From assembly GCA_964036295.1 (NCBI GenBank), contig OZ038465.1, positions 25,330,870 through 25,394,869 on the forward strand: a stretch of DNA of 64,000 bases. Reading direction: 5' to 3'. Made by a program: the position numbers and the translations under genes. This document shows positions 33,500 to 45,193 of the stretch, piece after piece. How positions within the stretch are numbered: position 1 is the stretch's first letter; each line of letters begins with the position of its first letter. The notes under the pieces were generated by a model. The model was not told the origin of the DNA. It saw only the letters and a list, made by a program, of their open reading frames with translations, and did not search any database. Source of the stretch: Plumapathes pennacea (taxonomy: Eukaryota; Cnidaria; Anthozoa; Antipatharia; Myriopathidae).

Positions 33500-33990
33500 T
33501 TACCAGAGAGATCCTCGATATCACATGAGGCAAATTTTCGAAATCTTCTAGGACTTTCTGAAAGTGTAAACAGCACCTCAAAGATTTTAAAACGCTATGA
33601 AATAATTTTTTGCCACCCATATCGAAAAGGGAACAGAAATCAAAGGCATTACATCATGTTTTCCACTCAAAATTGTAAATTTGCTGAATGTCTCAAGTAC
33701 CCATTTAACGTTACTGGTGAAATGTGCGTAATTTAGCAAGTACTCTTGAAAAATATGTGTATATTTTTAGTCCCACCTATATGTAATGAAATAACGATAA
33801 CTTCTTGAATATAAAAGATTACATGAAAATGTTTCGTACATTTCATCTGGAATACCTAAGCTGCATGGCAGAAACTTCAAACATGAAATTGGTGCGACTT
33901 CGTGTTGGTCGATTTCACAATTCCTACTTGTGTACTTTAAGCGAGAACGAGTGATTTTTGATTTGCTTGACTGCAGTCGATTTTCAAATT
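33500..33990. other. No recognised gene
   Basis: AT-rich. The minus ORF 33767-33994 has no domain that I recognise. Confidence 0.4.
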
Positions 33991-33996
33991 CCAAAT

Positions 33997-34066
33997 TTTG
34001 GTTACAAAGCGCGCAAGGCAGTTTGGCCTAATTAGACCAAACTGCCTTGTGCGCTTTGTAAACAAA
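33997..34066. repeat. 70-bp near-perfect hairpin
   Basis: Arms of about 30 bp around the centre CCTAATTAGA. The left arm contains ACAAAGCGCGCAAGGCAGTT and the right arm its inverse with about three mismatches (AACTGCCTTGTGCGCTTTGT). It is the size of a miRNA precursor, but a short MITE is equally possible. No second copy was seen in the window. Confidence 0.75.
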
Positions 34067-34093
34067 ATGCTTTGCGGCCGTTTGAATCATAAA

Positions 34094-34363
34094 TCACACG
34101 ACCTGCTGGACGGCTTTCTTTTCCACGTGGGAGTAATCTGTGCTTTTTATCCTGACCATACTACTTTTTAGTTTAGATTTTGGGTTTGCTCCGTCGGTTT
34201 CATTGCTGTGTACACAATTTACAGGATTACAAGCTGTAAGCTTTATCAAGGAGTTCATACGATCGCTCAGATTGGAGCGGAGATGTCGGGCTGAAGTGCG
34301 CAGCTCAAGTTGCAAGTACTGGAGCGACGCTAGGTCCCGGAAGGACTTATGCGCGAATCCCAT
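34094..34363 (-). CDS. Weak LRR-like ORF
   Basis: An 89-codon ORF. The start reads GFAHKSFRDLASLQYLQLEL, with Leu spacing like one leucine-rich repeat (F..L.SLQYL.L), and the middle reads LSDRMNSLIKLTACNPVNC. It lies on the same strand and about 460 bp downstream of the LRR exon in segment copy 1. No convincing acceptor precedes it (A-rich, not pyrimidine-rich), and copies 2 and 3 lack it. It may be a relic exon or chance. Confidence 0.2.
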   Translation of the reverse strand: MGFAHKSFRDLASLQYLQLELRTSARHLRSNLSDRMNSLIKLTACNPVNCVHSNETDGANPKSKLKSSMVRIKSTDYSHVEKKAVQQVV

Positions 34364-34825
34364 CAGATGGTATTCGCTTCTTTTTTTCTCACTTTTTTGC
34401 TTTTCCTATTACATTTTTAAATGCAATTGACGTATACAGCCTCGTCTTTCAAAGTATTTCATTATTGATTACCTGATTTAGAAGTTTCCATTGCTTGCAG
34501 GGTCGCAGTGCTTAGACTATTACATTACCTGTTTATCAAGTTGTTTACTACAATTGTACCTTTACTTTTAAGAATTAATACAATACCAGCTTTTGCTACA
34601 CTACGTTCGGAAATCAAAGACTAACTTTTATTTCTTTGTGATTGGACTTTTAATTAAAATTACCACTTTTCTACTCTATAAAATCTTAAATATTTCGGAG
34701 AGTGCAGCGCCATTTAAAACTAGTGTTTAGGAAAGTTGACAATTGAAGGTGATAACCAGCATTCTATTTTATAAAATCTTCCGTATTAAATAGGCTTTGT
34801 GTAGCTCTCGCCCTTTGCTACTTGC

Positions 34826-34897
34826 AATATTAGAAGGCTTCCCAGATTTGTAAACGTTTCTTTGTTCAACACCTCGAGTTGGTTATTATGCAAGTAC
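34826..34897 (-). pseudogene. LRR exon, copy 1 (splice sites damaged)
   Basis: Aligned to the exons in copies 2 and 3, this 72-nt block encodes YLHNNQLEVLNKETFTNLGS then LLI, a single leucine-rich repeat. The acceptor AG is changed to AA and the donor GT to GC (GCAAGT). A GC donor can work, but the lost acceptor suggests this copy is dead. Confidence 0.65.
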
Positions 34898-35495
34898 TTG
34901 TCAGGCAAAAATAGAACTGTTTGCTATTGACGAACATCCCATATCTACCATAAAGTATATGCTCTTTGCTCCTAGACGTGATATAACTTACACACCCTAA
35001 AATTTAAAATAGGAATTGAACTGCAATATTGTTTGACGGGGTTCGACTTAGTTTTCTTTGATAGTCAACGGTATATAATACAGTTGGAATATGTTGCCAC
35101 ATATTCGACAACAGACACAAGTCTGTGGACAGAAATAAGTACGACGCAGTTTGGGTAACACCAATGCGTAATCCTGGGTGGGCTAAGCTTTGCTTCAGCA
35201 AGTGTGATCGTCGCCATAACAGTAATCGTATTCATTTGTGCGTTATATAACTCAATTTGAACAGTGACCATCGTCCCAGTCCCGGCCCATGCACACACAC
35301 ACGACACACAAATTAATTGAATTTTGTTTGTTAAAATACGTTTGACCTGTTTGGATAAGTTCTTCTCACGCAACATCTTTCTGGTGCTTTTATTCGTTTA
35401 GACTGTTCAACGACAAGTGACTTTTGAAATACGGCTAATCTCAGATATTGAATAGGACCAGGCACTAGGCTCGACAGGACTCTGTACGACTATTA

Positions 35496-36631
35496 CACCT
35501 TTTCCTGTTCATTAGCGCAAAATACGCATTCATTTACGTCTATCGACAATCAATAACGTTCATTTACGTAACGGTGCATTCATTTAAGAAAATATCACTT
35601 TCAATAACAATTTTTGCATAATCTGAAGCGTTCAATTGCATTTTCCGGAAATCATTAGTGTCTCTGGTCATTCTTTTGCAAACAACAACTTTAATTTGCG
35701 TGATCATTCATATCATTAGCACCAATCGAATAGTCAAGTGCGCGAATAGGCAAGCATTTTAACGATAGTTATGTTCATTAACATTTTTAAACCTAAACAG
35801 GCATGCAATAGCATTTCTAGGCAACCATTAGTGCGTGCATGACAATCATTAATGCGCTCATACAATCAATTGCACATTTTCAAAATTCATTAAACAAAAA
35901 TGTATTTTCAATAAGAAATAGTGTCTTTTCCCGGGAAATATGTCTGGATAGTTCAATGGATTACACTTTCACAATGATAAGCCAAAGGTTACGTAGCTTT
36001 TTTTTGAACAAAATGCCTATATAATGCACTGTACAGTTCATTTGTTGTATACCTGTACATGTACGTATTCCGTTTAGCAAGCGCTGATACATGTACATGT
36101 ATTGAGATTTTCAAGACAACCATAGATATGCCACCAACAGAATACAGATGGCTAGTAACTGATCATAAAACCCTCGCAAAAGAGACAAAAAAACACTATT
36201 TCTTACTGAAAATACATTTTTGTTTAATGAATTTTGAAAATGTGCGATTGATTGTATGACCGCGTTAATGATTGTCATGCACGCACTAATGGTTGCCTAG
36301 AAATGCTATTGTATGCCTGTTTACGTTTAAAAATGTTAATGAACATGATTATCGTTAAAATGATAACCTATTCGCGCACTTGACTATTCGATTGGTGCTA
36401 ATGATATGAATGATCACGCACATGAAAGTTTGTTCTTTGTCAAAGAATGACCAAAGACACTAATGATTGCCGGAAATGCAATTGAACGCTTCATATTATG
36501 CAAAAATCGTTATTGAAAGTGATATTTTCTCAAATGAATGCACCGTGGCGTAAATGAACGTGTCTTCGCGTTATTAATCGTCGATAGACGTAAATGAATG
36601 CGTATTTTGCGCTAATGAACAGCGAAAGATG
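35496..36631. mobile_element. 1.1-kb foldback element with TA target duplication
   Basis: The arms (about 35496-35935 and 36188-36631) are inverted copies ending CACCTTTTCCTGTTCATTAG and, reversed, CATCTTTCGCTGTTCATTAG. TA flanks both sides (35494-35495, 36632-36633). Copies 2 and 3 of segment S show the empty site (ATATCATTAACGAG). The arms are built from a small vocabulary: CATTCATTTACG, ATCATTAGTG, CATTAATGCG, GTTCATTAACA. The loop (35936-36187) contains a 66-codon ORF with no recognised domain. No transposase is present. Confidence 0.85.
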
Positions 36632-37180
36632 TATTAACGAGCTACTCTACGAAGAATGTTACCCGAGATGAGTTGCAAAGCGTGTGTGTTCCTAGGGCCG
36701 AGTGCTAAGCACTTCGGTCTCTCACCAAAACTCTGGCTATTAAAATGGGAATGGAATCTCATTCCGGCTTGCATAAATCGTGAGCGAACACATGATTGAC
36801 ATCTTAATCTGTTTGCCGGCTGCTTTCCTTAGAGTTACAGCCTCAATTTTTCACGGCTAATCGCCAGTTTACACATTTTATTTTTTGGAGCTACCACTTG
36901 GCAGTGGAGCGTAGGCATTATACTGAAAAAGAGCCTGAGATTTTCATATACACATTTTCTTTAATTCAGTGTGCACAGTATTTTGATATTTTGGTGCTCT
37001 CTGCAATTGTTGGTTTTGACTCTTTATGCCACTTTGCACTACCGTTGATGGAAATGTACAGTACGTGGTGAAGTTCCTGGAAGAGAATCCGTGTTAAGAT
37101 CTGTCAGTGGCTACCTTGACTGCGGGATGTGAAACCGTCGTTTATCGCTAGCTGGGCACACAGAGCTGGGTGGTCCACAA

Positions 37181-37390
37181 CTGCTACGGCAAAAGAAAAC
37201 AGCTCTCGGCAAGAGCAAATAATACATGGCAGGCCAAACACGGCAAAACAAAACAGTTCTCGGCAAAAGCAAATAACCCACGGCAGGAGCAAATAGCTCA
37301 GGAAAAACCAAAACAGCTCGAGGCTAAAGCAAATATCCCAAGGCAGGAGCAAATAGCTCACGGCAAAACAAAATAGGTCGGGGCATAAAG
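37181..37390. repeat. Minisatellite, CGGCAAAACAAAACAGCTC type
   Basis: Degenerate 17-19-bp units alternate between CGGCAAAACAAAACAGCTC and CGGCAAGAGCAAATAA. The equivalent in copy 2 is at 51985-52150. The ORFs on both strands here arise from the repeat. Confidence 0.8.
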
Positions 37391-38501
37391 AAATAATCAA
37401 ATGAATCAGAAACAAACTTGAACACACATGACTTTCGCGATACACGTGTGATCATTCGCTGTGTTGTCTTTTTGACCCTTTGCCACTTCTACAATTGTGC
37501 AAATGATAGAAACGTACAGGCTGTGTTACTGTGAGCTTTTCTATAGCTCTATAGCACTCATAGGACGCAAAGTTATCTTTTGGAAGTCGATGTGTCGGCT
37601 GTCTGGTGTGGTATGTCAGTGATGGTGTCATCAACAGTCATTTTATAAGTCTTCATTTTCCACAGTCAGAATCCTGGCACACTCTATTCTCAAATTTAAA
37701 TAGCGCCCGTAATGGTCAATACTGTCGCTTAAGGATTTTAAGGTGAGTGTTTCTAAGAATCGATCAAATCGAACTTTTCCGCAAAGATTGGATTTCCCTT
37801 ATATTTTTCATATATAAGTAAGCCTTGGTAAGAAGCGAAGTAAGATAGAGTTAGTTTTCATAAATACTGCTTCCAGTAAAACAAGAAAGACGTTACTGAC
37901 CCAAAATCCCAAAAAATCGATTTTTGCTAAAGTAATATTTACCTAGCATCATATTCTCGTCATGTTTACCAAGAATTCACCGAGTGCCCCAAGTAAACTC
38001 AATCAGACATCTGTTGGATGGGAACACTTTTGAAATATGGAGTTGTCTGAACAGCCGAAAAACAGCTCATTAGTAAAGCAGCCTTGGAAGAAAACCCGCC
38101 TCTTTCGAAAGACTGTAATAGGATGGCACTCACCTTACCCCCTCCCTCCCTCCCTACTGTACATCCAAAATTATAAACTACAATTCGAAAAATTAGGTTT
38201 TACAAAAAAAGGCCACTAGTTCGTTTTATCATACACTTACTTGCATGTGTGGGGAAAAGTAGGAACCGCACTAGCCTGGAAAGAAAAACTTTGCCTTGTC
38301 TAAGCTGTGCCGCTCACAAAATTCGAGGTAACAAAATTGGAATCTGTTATTGTACTGTGTCTGTAAACATGTCTAAAATGTTAATACTTTTAAAAGGGGT
38401 AAAGCCGGCTTTTTGACAGCCTGACTGTGGCTGTCCATTGCCTGCTCAGAGCGGCCATGCCAACAAGAGATTTAATTGAGTGATTACAAATGGTTACTTT
38501 A

Positions 38502-38640
38502 CTAGAAATACAATAATCGCAGATATCCCCTCGTTCTGTAGTGGTTTTTTGGAAAGCGGGGTTTTTGTTTGTTTTCAGCTTGGAGATTATTTTGAAATAT
38601 TTTTCATAAACCATGGTCGTATAGCGACGTCATAAATTGG
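38502..38640 (-). mobile_element. Helitron-like 3' end fragment
   Basis: CTAG (38502-38505) with the same preceding block (GCGATTATTGTATTTCTAG on the minus strand), followed by T. The body upstream is not recognisable beyond about 100 bp. It sits where segment copy 1 stops matching copies 2 and 3. Confidence 0.45.
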
Positions 38641-38784
38641 CCGCTAAAAGAAATCTTTGTCGCACGGCAGTCTGGTTTAGTTCAGACAACGTGAACTGTC
38701 TGCAATTTTCGTGGACACAAAATTCGCTGAGAAAACTTTTACACGCAACTACAGAATACTCCCGAGACTTGAAAGCTAAGATCC

Positions 38785-38885
38785 ACAACAGCAGTGAGCC
38801 AATTACTGCAAGCCCTTGCTAACACTGAGGATAGTCATAAAGAGTTAAAGTTAGTTATGAAATGCTTTTTTAAACTCTGTTAAAA
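38785..38885. repeat. Dispersed repeat R4, copy 2
   Basis: Matches 17085-17195 and directly precedes the 5' end of Helitron-like copy H2. Confidence 0.75.
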
Positions 38886-38890
38886 ATTGT

Positions 38891-40044
38891 ACCCGAGCAA
38901 AGCGAGGGTAATAATCACGACGCTAATACAGCAAAATCGCTCTATTTGAAGACTCCAAGCGGGTCGCCAGCTCGATATTAGTTTGTTCGTGTGTCTGTTT
39001 GTCTGTTTGTCTGGCGTACGACCTCGTTCCAGGGCCATCCGCGTTAAGCAACGACAAAGGATTGATCACGTGTCCCTCTGTAGTTTTACTGTTAAATGTT
39101 GTCTAAGCAACATTTGAAAACTGAAAAACTTGAAACACAAAAGTCTCGTGAAACTCGTCTTCAAAAGAGAAGGGAACAAGCACGGGCAAGGCGGAATCCG
39201 TCTCGACAAAAGACGACAATCCTGTTATGACCAAAAGCATGCATCATGAACAGATGCGTGCTGAAGAAACGACTCCGAAAAGGAAACGGCGCTTGAAAGC
39301 AAATCGGGAGCTTCAGACGCCGTTTTGATCATATACTTATTCAGAAAGGACAAGCAATAAAGGTCAGTCAGTGGAAATCACCGTGACAAATATATTCTAT
39401 CCCGCATCTTGTAACTCGATCACTTCAAGAATGTAATAAAATCTGTAATGCTGATCATTTTCCCTCGAAGTATGGTTTTAATACGCTTCTGTCGCCAGTT
39501 TCGACACCGTATTCGCTCAAAGCAATCGGAACTTGGAGTCTTGAATGATTTAGTCAGATGTCTTATTTTTTCTTTCAAGACTAGCTGTATCAAATGCTGT
39601 AATCTGACGCGTGGTGATTGCAGCGAGAATCTTTCACAAGCCCTCTGAAGTATGACTAGGTCTGAAACCAGTGTATAATTTAAAGTAAACCGTTCAAGTT
39701 TTGCTTTGATTTTGGGAGAAATCATGCTGTTTTGAGCGAGTTCACATACAAAACAATTCGAGCTCCTTGAATATGCATGCCTGAGTCTGGCAGACTGTAT
39801 GAATTAATTTGACGTGCCGACCGTGGGAAATACGTACTTCGTCACGCAATCAACTCTTTTTTTTCAACGCAAAAGTATAACACACACCATTCTTTTTCTC
39901 CTTCCTTTGCGTATAGCACTTGACTTCGAAGAAAAGATTGAGTCAATATTTTGGTAAAACAAAGGCTGCTCTTGTTGAGCAGTATCAAAGTAAAAGTCCC
40001 ATCAATGGCAGAGCGAGGAGTATCTGCGATTATCGTATTTCTAG
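38891..40044 (+). mobile_element. Helitron-like non-autonomous element, copy H2
   Basis: The 5' end CCCGAGCAAAGCGAGGG and the next 70 bp match H1. The 3' end is GCGATTATCGTATTTCTAG followed by T, with a GCAGA/TCTGC stem-loop at about 40008-40028. The length is 1154 bp. It carries a decayed STPR segment and no Rep/helicase. Confidence 0.65.
39099..39328 (+). pseudogene. STPR-repeat remnant in H2
   Basis: It begins MLSKQHLKTEKLETQKSRET and continues RLQKRREQARARRNPSRQ before a stop. It resumes in another frame with AEETTPKRKRRLKANRELQT and PF. Compared with H1 it has lost about 20 residues in the middle and shifted frame. Confidence 0.6.
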
Positions 40045-40204
40045 TAAATGATTTTAGGTATAGTAGGGACATGCTTTGTTGGACGAACAGGCAGAGCGAC
40101 TAATTTAGATGCACTGGACGAAAAATTGGATTTACACAACTTTACAACTCAAGTAAATATGTGGTAATTTAGAGGTCTAAATTTTCAAAAATTTACACAC
40201 GAGG

Positions 40205-40735
40205 CAACACTGCAGTAAACGTATAAATTTGCTAGCCCTGCAAAAGGGAAGTAAACCTAATCCTAAGTTCATATTTTCAACTGATAAACATTAAATTTGC
40301 TGAACCATGGTAAATATGAAAATTGCCAAATAATTGCTAAGATTTTACTTGGGGGCAAACATATTTCTGTAAATATTACATTTAATCCGTAAACACATAA
40401 ATTTGCTAGTCCTGCAAAGGGAAGTAAACCTAATCCAAAGTTCATATTTTCAACTGATAAACATTGAATTTGCTGAACCATGGTAAATATGAAAATTGCC
40501 AAATAATTGCTAAGATTTTACTTGGGGGCAAACATATTGCTGTAAATATTACATTTAGTCCGTGAGCACATAAATTTGCTAGTCCTGCAAAGGGCAGTAA
40601 ACCCAATCCAAGGTTCATATTTTCAACTGCAAACATCACATTTGTTGAACCATGGTAAATATGAAAATTGCTAAATATTTCCTTTAATTGTACTTGGGGG
40701 CAAATATATTGCTGTGAACTTTGAATTTGCTCAAG
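40205..40735. repeat. Tandem repeat, period 173-174 bp, about three units
   Basis: The anchor ATAAATTTGCTAG occurs at 40223, 40397 and 40570. Units 2 and 3 are very alike. A partial fourth unit ends near TACTTGGGGGCAAATATATT. The minus ORFs at 40269-40502 and 40442-40639 are products of the repeat. Confidence 0.9.
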
Positions 40736-40875
40736 GTTTGCTATGTTTTAAAATATGGTGCATATTGTAATTTTTTGCGCATATAATTAAGCAAACAATA
40801 TAGGCAAAATATCATGTTTGCACTGGTCTCGTGTTATTGTTTACAAAGGTATAGCAATATATATTTTCTTTAAGT

Positions 40876-41187
40876 TTGCAATTAAGTGCAAATGCTATTG
40901 TAACGGACCGAGGCCAGTGCGCTCTGGCTTTCACCGGAGCCTTAGAAGGCCGAAGAACAACTACGAAACGCAGCTTAGACACGAGTGAAGCAGAACGTTT
41001 ATTAATTGCGAAACTCGAGCTTATATGGGGATCAGTGACAGTCAACTACGTCACATCCGACAGTAGCCAGGTACATGTGTTGTGCAACACTGAAAACGAA
41101 CCATATGCGGTTTCTCTCGACACGACCGTACAAATCATAACGACATTTCTTAGTGACTACAATACAGCAGGAGTGGGTAAATTCTGA
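40876..41187 (+). CDS. Unrecognised 104-codon ORF inside the 5-kb candidate element
   Basis: The translation is well mixed and not low-complexity: NAIVTDRGQCALAFTGALEG, then SLDTSEAERLLIAKLELIWG and DTTVQIITTFLSDYNTAG. It could be one exon of an element-encoded protein or of a host gene. No motif is recognised. The minus ORF 40812-41045 is treated as its shadow. The ATG is weakly supported, as the region upstream is AT-rich. Confidence 0.35.
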   Translation: MQLSANAIVTDRGQCALAFTGALEGRRTTTKRSLDTSEAERLLIAKLELIWGSVTVNYVTSDSSQVHVLCNTENEPYAVSLDTTVQIITTFLSDYNTAGVGKF

Positions 41188-41189
41188 CA

Positions 41190-42605
41190 AACTACAAGTT
41201 CGTTACACTATATTTTCACGTGAATTTTCACCAACTTTACTCAGTCACTGTAAACGTGGAAATTGATTGAACTTTGCTCATAGTTATGTCATATGTACAC
41301 GTCGCACCACCTCTCTTTTTTCACTTATCACTACTTCTCACTCTCTCGTCTCATACAACAAACAATTGGCACAGGGACTTAATATACCCGACAAAAAACA
41401 ACAATATATCTTATTACCGCTTCCTTCAGGGAATAAAATCAATGACAACCAAAACCGAGGAAGGCAAAATATGCCTTCCTCGTTAGAAGAAGATGCATGT
41501 TTAATCAATCTTGGCCAGAATACAACACTCACACTAATGTTGTTTTACAGCTCATATAATGATTATGTGTAATTCTTACTACTAAATCATTATCATGACA
41601 AAAACATATTATTTTATATTTTAAACCAATAAATTTTTCATTTGGATTGAAAATAGAAATGCACATATGCATACAGTGGGAAAGTAAAGTAACGTGAATG
41701 TGAGGAACTGATAAGTGAACTTTGTACTGTCAAAATAGCGGGATTGGGCCATGTGCTGTTTCAATTCAGGTTTTGACTAACTGCCTAAAGATGGGACATC
41801 TTGACATGTTGCCCAAAGATGGAGCATCTTGACAACACTGGAGTCTACACCTGTATTGTTTTAAGCATCATCTACCCTACTACAAATGAGCAGTGCAGCC
41901 TGTCAAATGTCAATCACATAGAGTGCGTGTTGTGTGTCAAAATAAATCGGGCAGCGAATAGTCTTGAGTGATCAGTCTGATAATCTCTTAAAAGTTGAAG
42001 AATCTGACTATGCTACATGTGTCACTATAGTAAACAAAAACCAAGAAAGGAAAAATTAAATTTTCATCGGCGCGATTCCGAAAACAATACCTCTTGAAGA
42101 CTGAATAGTCTTTTGGTAGTGTACCATAAATTGCTAAAGTTCGGTACGCAATGGCTCTCCATCTGTCGTTAACGACCTCGCAAGGTACAAAGGTGTCTGG
42201 CTTTCGTTCTCCAGAGTTTTCTTGGTTTGTTCTAGACGCCGTTGGTGGGCCAAGTGTTTGATATACCGAGCAATAGTCATATGATGATGGTTTGACTCTC
42301 CCTTGCGTTGCGAATATTCTGTTTTGGTGCTAGCGTATTTGCCGGTGCTTGACCACAGAAGCGTATTCAAAACAGAATAATATATAAACACGCCTGCCGT
42401 ATAATCTTGGACTGAATTCCCGCCAACTTTGTACCAAGAGTTCGAGAGAAACCTGAATTTTGCATTAAGCCAATACGCAGTCCAACTTTTAGGCTACCAC
42501 CACCATTTGACGACAACAGCAGACTCCGCTACCACTAACCAGGATAGTTCCACAGGCTCGCACAGTTTCCGCGAGAAATGCTGGTCTCCACTCTCCAGTA
42601 ATTAA
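41190..42605. other. No recognised gene
   Basis: Several short ORFs without domains. GATGGGACATCTTGACA and GATGGAGCATCTTGACA form a short tandem repeat near 41790-41835. Confidence 0.4.
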
Positions 42606-42610
42606 TAAAA

Positions 42611-43195
42611 CTAGAAATACGATAATCGCAGATACCCCCTCGCTCTGCCATTGATTGGACTTTTACTTTGGTACTGCTCAACAAGAGCAGCCTTGTTTTA
42701 CCGAAATGCTGACTCAATCTTTTCTTCGAAGTCAAGTGCTACACGCAAAGGAAGGAGAAAGAATTGTGTGTTTTGCGGTACTTTTGTGTTGAAAAAAGAG
42801 TCGATTGCGTGACGCCGTACGTATTTCCCACGGTCGGCGAGTAAAATTAATTCATACAGTCTGCTAAGCACGTTCTCAAAATTTAATACTTAAATTTTGA
42901 AGTTGGTCGGCCGCCGTAGTACGGGAAAAAAGGAACACTGATTTTCTAATTTTGAATTCATAGGCAGTACAATTAAATAGGCTTCCTGTGCTATCTTTTT
43001 TTACTTTGGATTGCATGCACTAGACTCTCTCTCGCAAGATTTCTCCCAAAATCAAAGCAAAACTTGAACAGTTTACTTCAAATTATACACGGGATTCAGA
43101 CCTAGTCATACTTCAAAGGGCTTGTGAACAATTCGCGCTGCAATCACCGCGTCTCTGATTACAGCATTTGTTACAGTTTTAGTCTTGAAAGAAAA
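42611..43195 (-). mobile_element. Helitron-like copy H4, 3' part only
   Basis: 3' end CTAG at 42611-42614 (GCGATTATCGTATTTCTAG on the minus strand, followed by T), with a GCAGA/TCTGC stem-loop next to it. It matches H1 5512-6130 and H2 39590-40044. The 5' part with the STPR region is missing. Homology ends near 43195. Confidence 0.65.
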
Positions 43196-43199
43196 AAAC

Positions 43200-44735
43200 G
43201 GCGAAAAACAAGGAGTCGAGACAGAGGGAAGTCTCTCTTTTTGTGTTATCCTCTTTGCCCCGACATTTTACCTGTTCCAGCGAGCGCAGCGAGCTGACGT
43301 TCGGAGAGAGGTAAGATAACGCGCAACTAAACCTATGTGGCCACCTTTTATGTTTAATAGTTCCCGAAGACCGCCGTTCGGCGAACGACCAAAATCCCCA
43401 TACATTTCTTTATAATAGCTAACGGTCATGTTATTTCGGAATACCAAATGTGTCACACATATCACTGCGTGACAGACAGACAGATCCCCGGAGCCTGGGC
43501 TGCCTGTGATATCATTTGAACATTTTCTTCTTACTCTGGTGTTGGAAATTTGCACGTATTGTTGGTTTTACAGGTGCTATCATAGAGATTCAATGCATGA
43601 TTGCAATATTGCTTATGAAGTATATTTACTTGGTAATGTTAGTTAATAATATGTTATGACTTGGATCGACTAAGGGTCGATGTGTGAAAGCTGGACGCAG
43701 TGAAAGAACTTGAAGCTACATGTCTATGAGCAATATTTGTAATATATCTGTGTCTATTTGCATTAGCAAAACTTAATTTCTGTTTACTATTGTAAATATC
43801 TCAAATGCACTTACAAACTTGAAGAGGGATAAGTTAAATTATATGTTTCCATTGCAGTTTTTACAGATGCAAGTCAGAAAGCAGCCCAGATGTGTATGAG
43901 AGAGGGAGTCACACAGAAGGAATATTTCTCAAGAGATTGAGAACAGGCTGGTTATTGAAATCTGCTCTGGCTAAGTGTGGAAAGTGCAACATTTGATGGT
44001 TCACTGTATGATAACAGTGGCCTGAACAAGAACTCAGAAGACCATACCTTCATGGTCATCCCAAGAATGCCAGGCACAAATTCTGAGCAGCCAATACTTG
44101 AAGATGCCCCAGCATGACAACTGCAGGCTTACTGTCTTATGAGTCAAATGATTTCACTCATATCATTGCTTCATTTCAAGATGCTGATTCATAATCTTTC
44201 AAAAGTGCTGATCGTTAAGTGACGCAGAAGTAAACAGTGGCTAAGATGGGTGGGAAAACTTTGAATGTGTATGATCTCCATTGTAGTCAGGCAAGATTCA
44301 CTTCCCATATTTCAGTCTATTTTTTTCAATACATTTATCAATTCAATTATCCCAGTGTGACTAGCAATGCGTAGTTTTTACTGTATACTGCATGAAACAG
44401 AAAGGAATAAATTCTGACTAGATATGCTGAATCGGATGATCTGAAATGATGATCCCACCCTGCCCCACTCCTCAAGGAACAGTATGATTCATGGGTCAAT
44501 GTCCTTACCATGGTCGTTAAAAACTGTACTATCAATGTCAAAAAATATATTTGCATGCATAAAATTTCAAAGTTGCTCACATTCTAAAGCCATTTTCCCA
44601 ACATTTTTGCACACCTTTTGCTATTTTATGGTATTAGTCATATTTGCTTCAACTTTGCTTCCCCGAGTAAATGCCTAATTTTTCCGACTACACTTGATGT
44701 TTATGTAGGCACATTATCTAACGCGCACTTCAGCT
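43200..44735. other. No recognised gene
   Basis: It contains GAGCGCAGCGAGCTG near 43286 and a pyrimidine-rich TTCCATTGCAGTTTTTACAG near 43850 that looks like a splice acceptor. The following purine-rich 200 bp has no long open frame, so it could be a non-coding exon. The evidence is thin. Confidence 0.3.
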
Positions 44736-45193
44736 ACGCTTTGTGACTACAACAGGGTAAATACTTGTCAATTATGAAGATACAAACCACATTTGCTTCA
44801 TAAGTAAAACTGGTTTGTAGATGTAAGTTTACACAGTATTTAAACCATAGTGTAGATGAACTAAAGATGAAATTTCCGTCAATTTTACTGATTAGGCAAA
44901 TGTCATGCATTTTTGAGATATGGCATAACTTTGCTGAAGTGAGCAAATATGAGGAAAATGTGGCCATATCCACATTTGCTAGAGGGAGCAAATCCGATGC
45001 AAACATTGACGTTGCTTCTGAGCAAATCCATACAAATATAAGTAAATATAGCCTTTGCACTATAATTACGCTATAGATTTACTCCTGATGTAAATTCATT
45101 TTTTCGTCCACTTGTGCCCTTGCGGTTTTTGTTGAATTATAATCACTTTCTCATTATTATTCTTCAAGTTTGGCACATTTATTTTTTATTTTT

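Larger units (their letters stand above)
34404..38500. repeat. Segmental repeat S, copy 1
   Basis: It aligns with copy 2 (49525-52957 plus 58658-59164) and copy 3 (59435-60985 plus 61235-61390). Landmarks are CCATTGCTTGCAGGGTCGC, CTACTCTACGAA and GACAGCCTGACTGTGGCTGT. Copy 1 alone carries the foldback element at 35496-36631. Confidence 0.85.
40112..45118. mobile_element. Possible 5-kb DNA transposon rich in TTTGC/GCAAA words
   Basis: The ends are partly inverted: TGGACGAAAAATTGGATTTA at about 40115 and, reversed, TGGACGAAAAAATGAATTTA at about 45110. Near both ends the words AAATTTGC, GCAAATATG and TAAATATG recur many times. The right end includes a short inverted pair, GCAAATATG ... CACATTTGC. 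Inside are a 174-bp tandem repeat, one plausible ORF and the truncated Helitron-like copy H4. No target duplication was identified. Confidence 0.4.

Noticed and set aside
37104..37445. Hydrophobic ORF on the minus strand with repeated LLLPW segments
   Set aside because: It is the antisense translation of the CGGCAAAACAAAACAGCTC minisatellite. The apparent membrane segments come from the repeat.
40269..40639. Repeated ORF containing LGLLPFAGLANLC
   Set aside because: It simply follows the 174-bp tandem repeat, and units shift in length by one base, so no stable protein is implied.
40205..40735. CRISPR-like array
   Set aside because: There are three adjacent 174-bp units without spacers, in a eukaryotic sequence.
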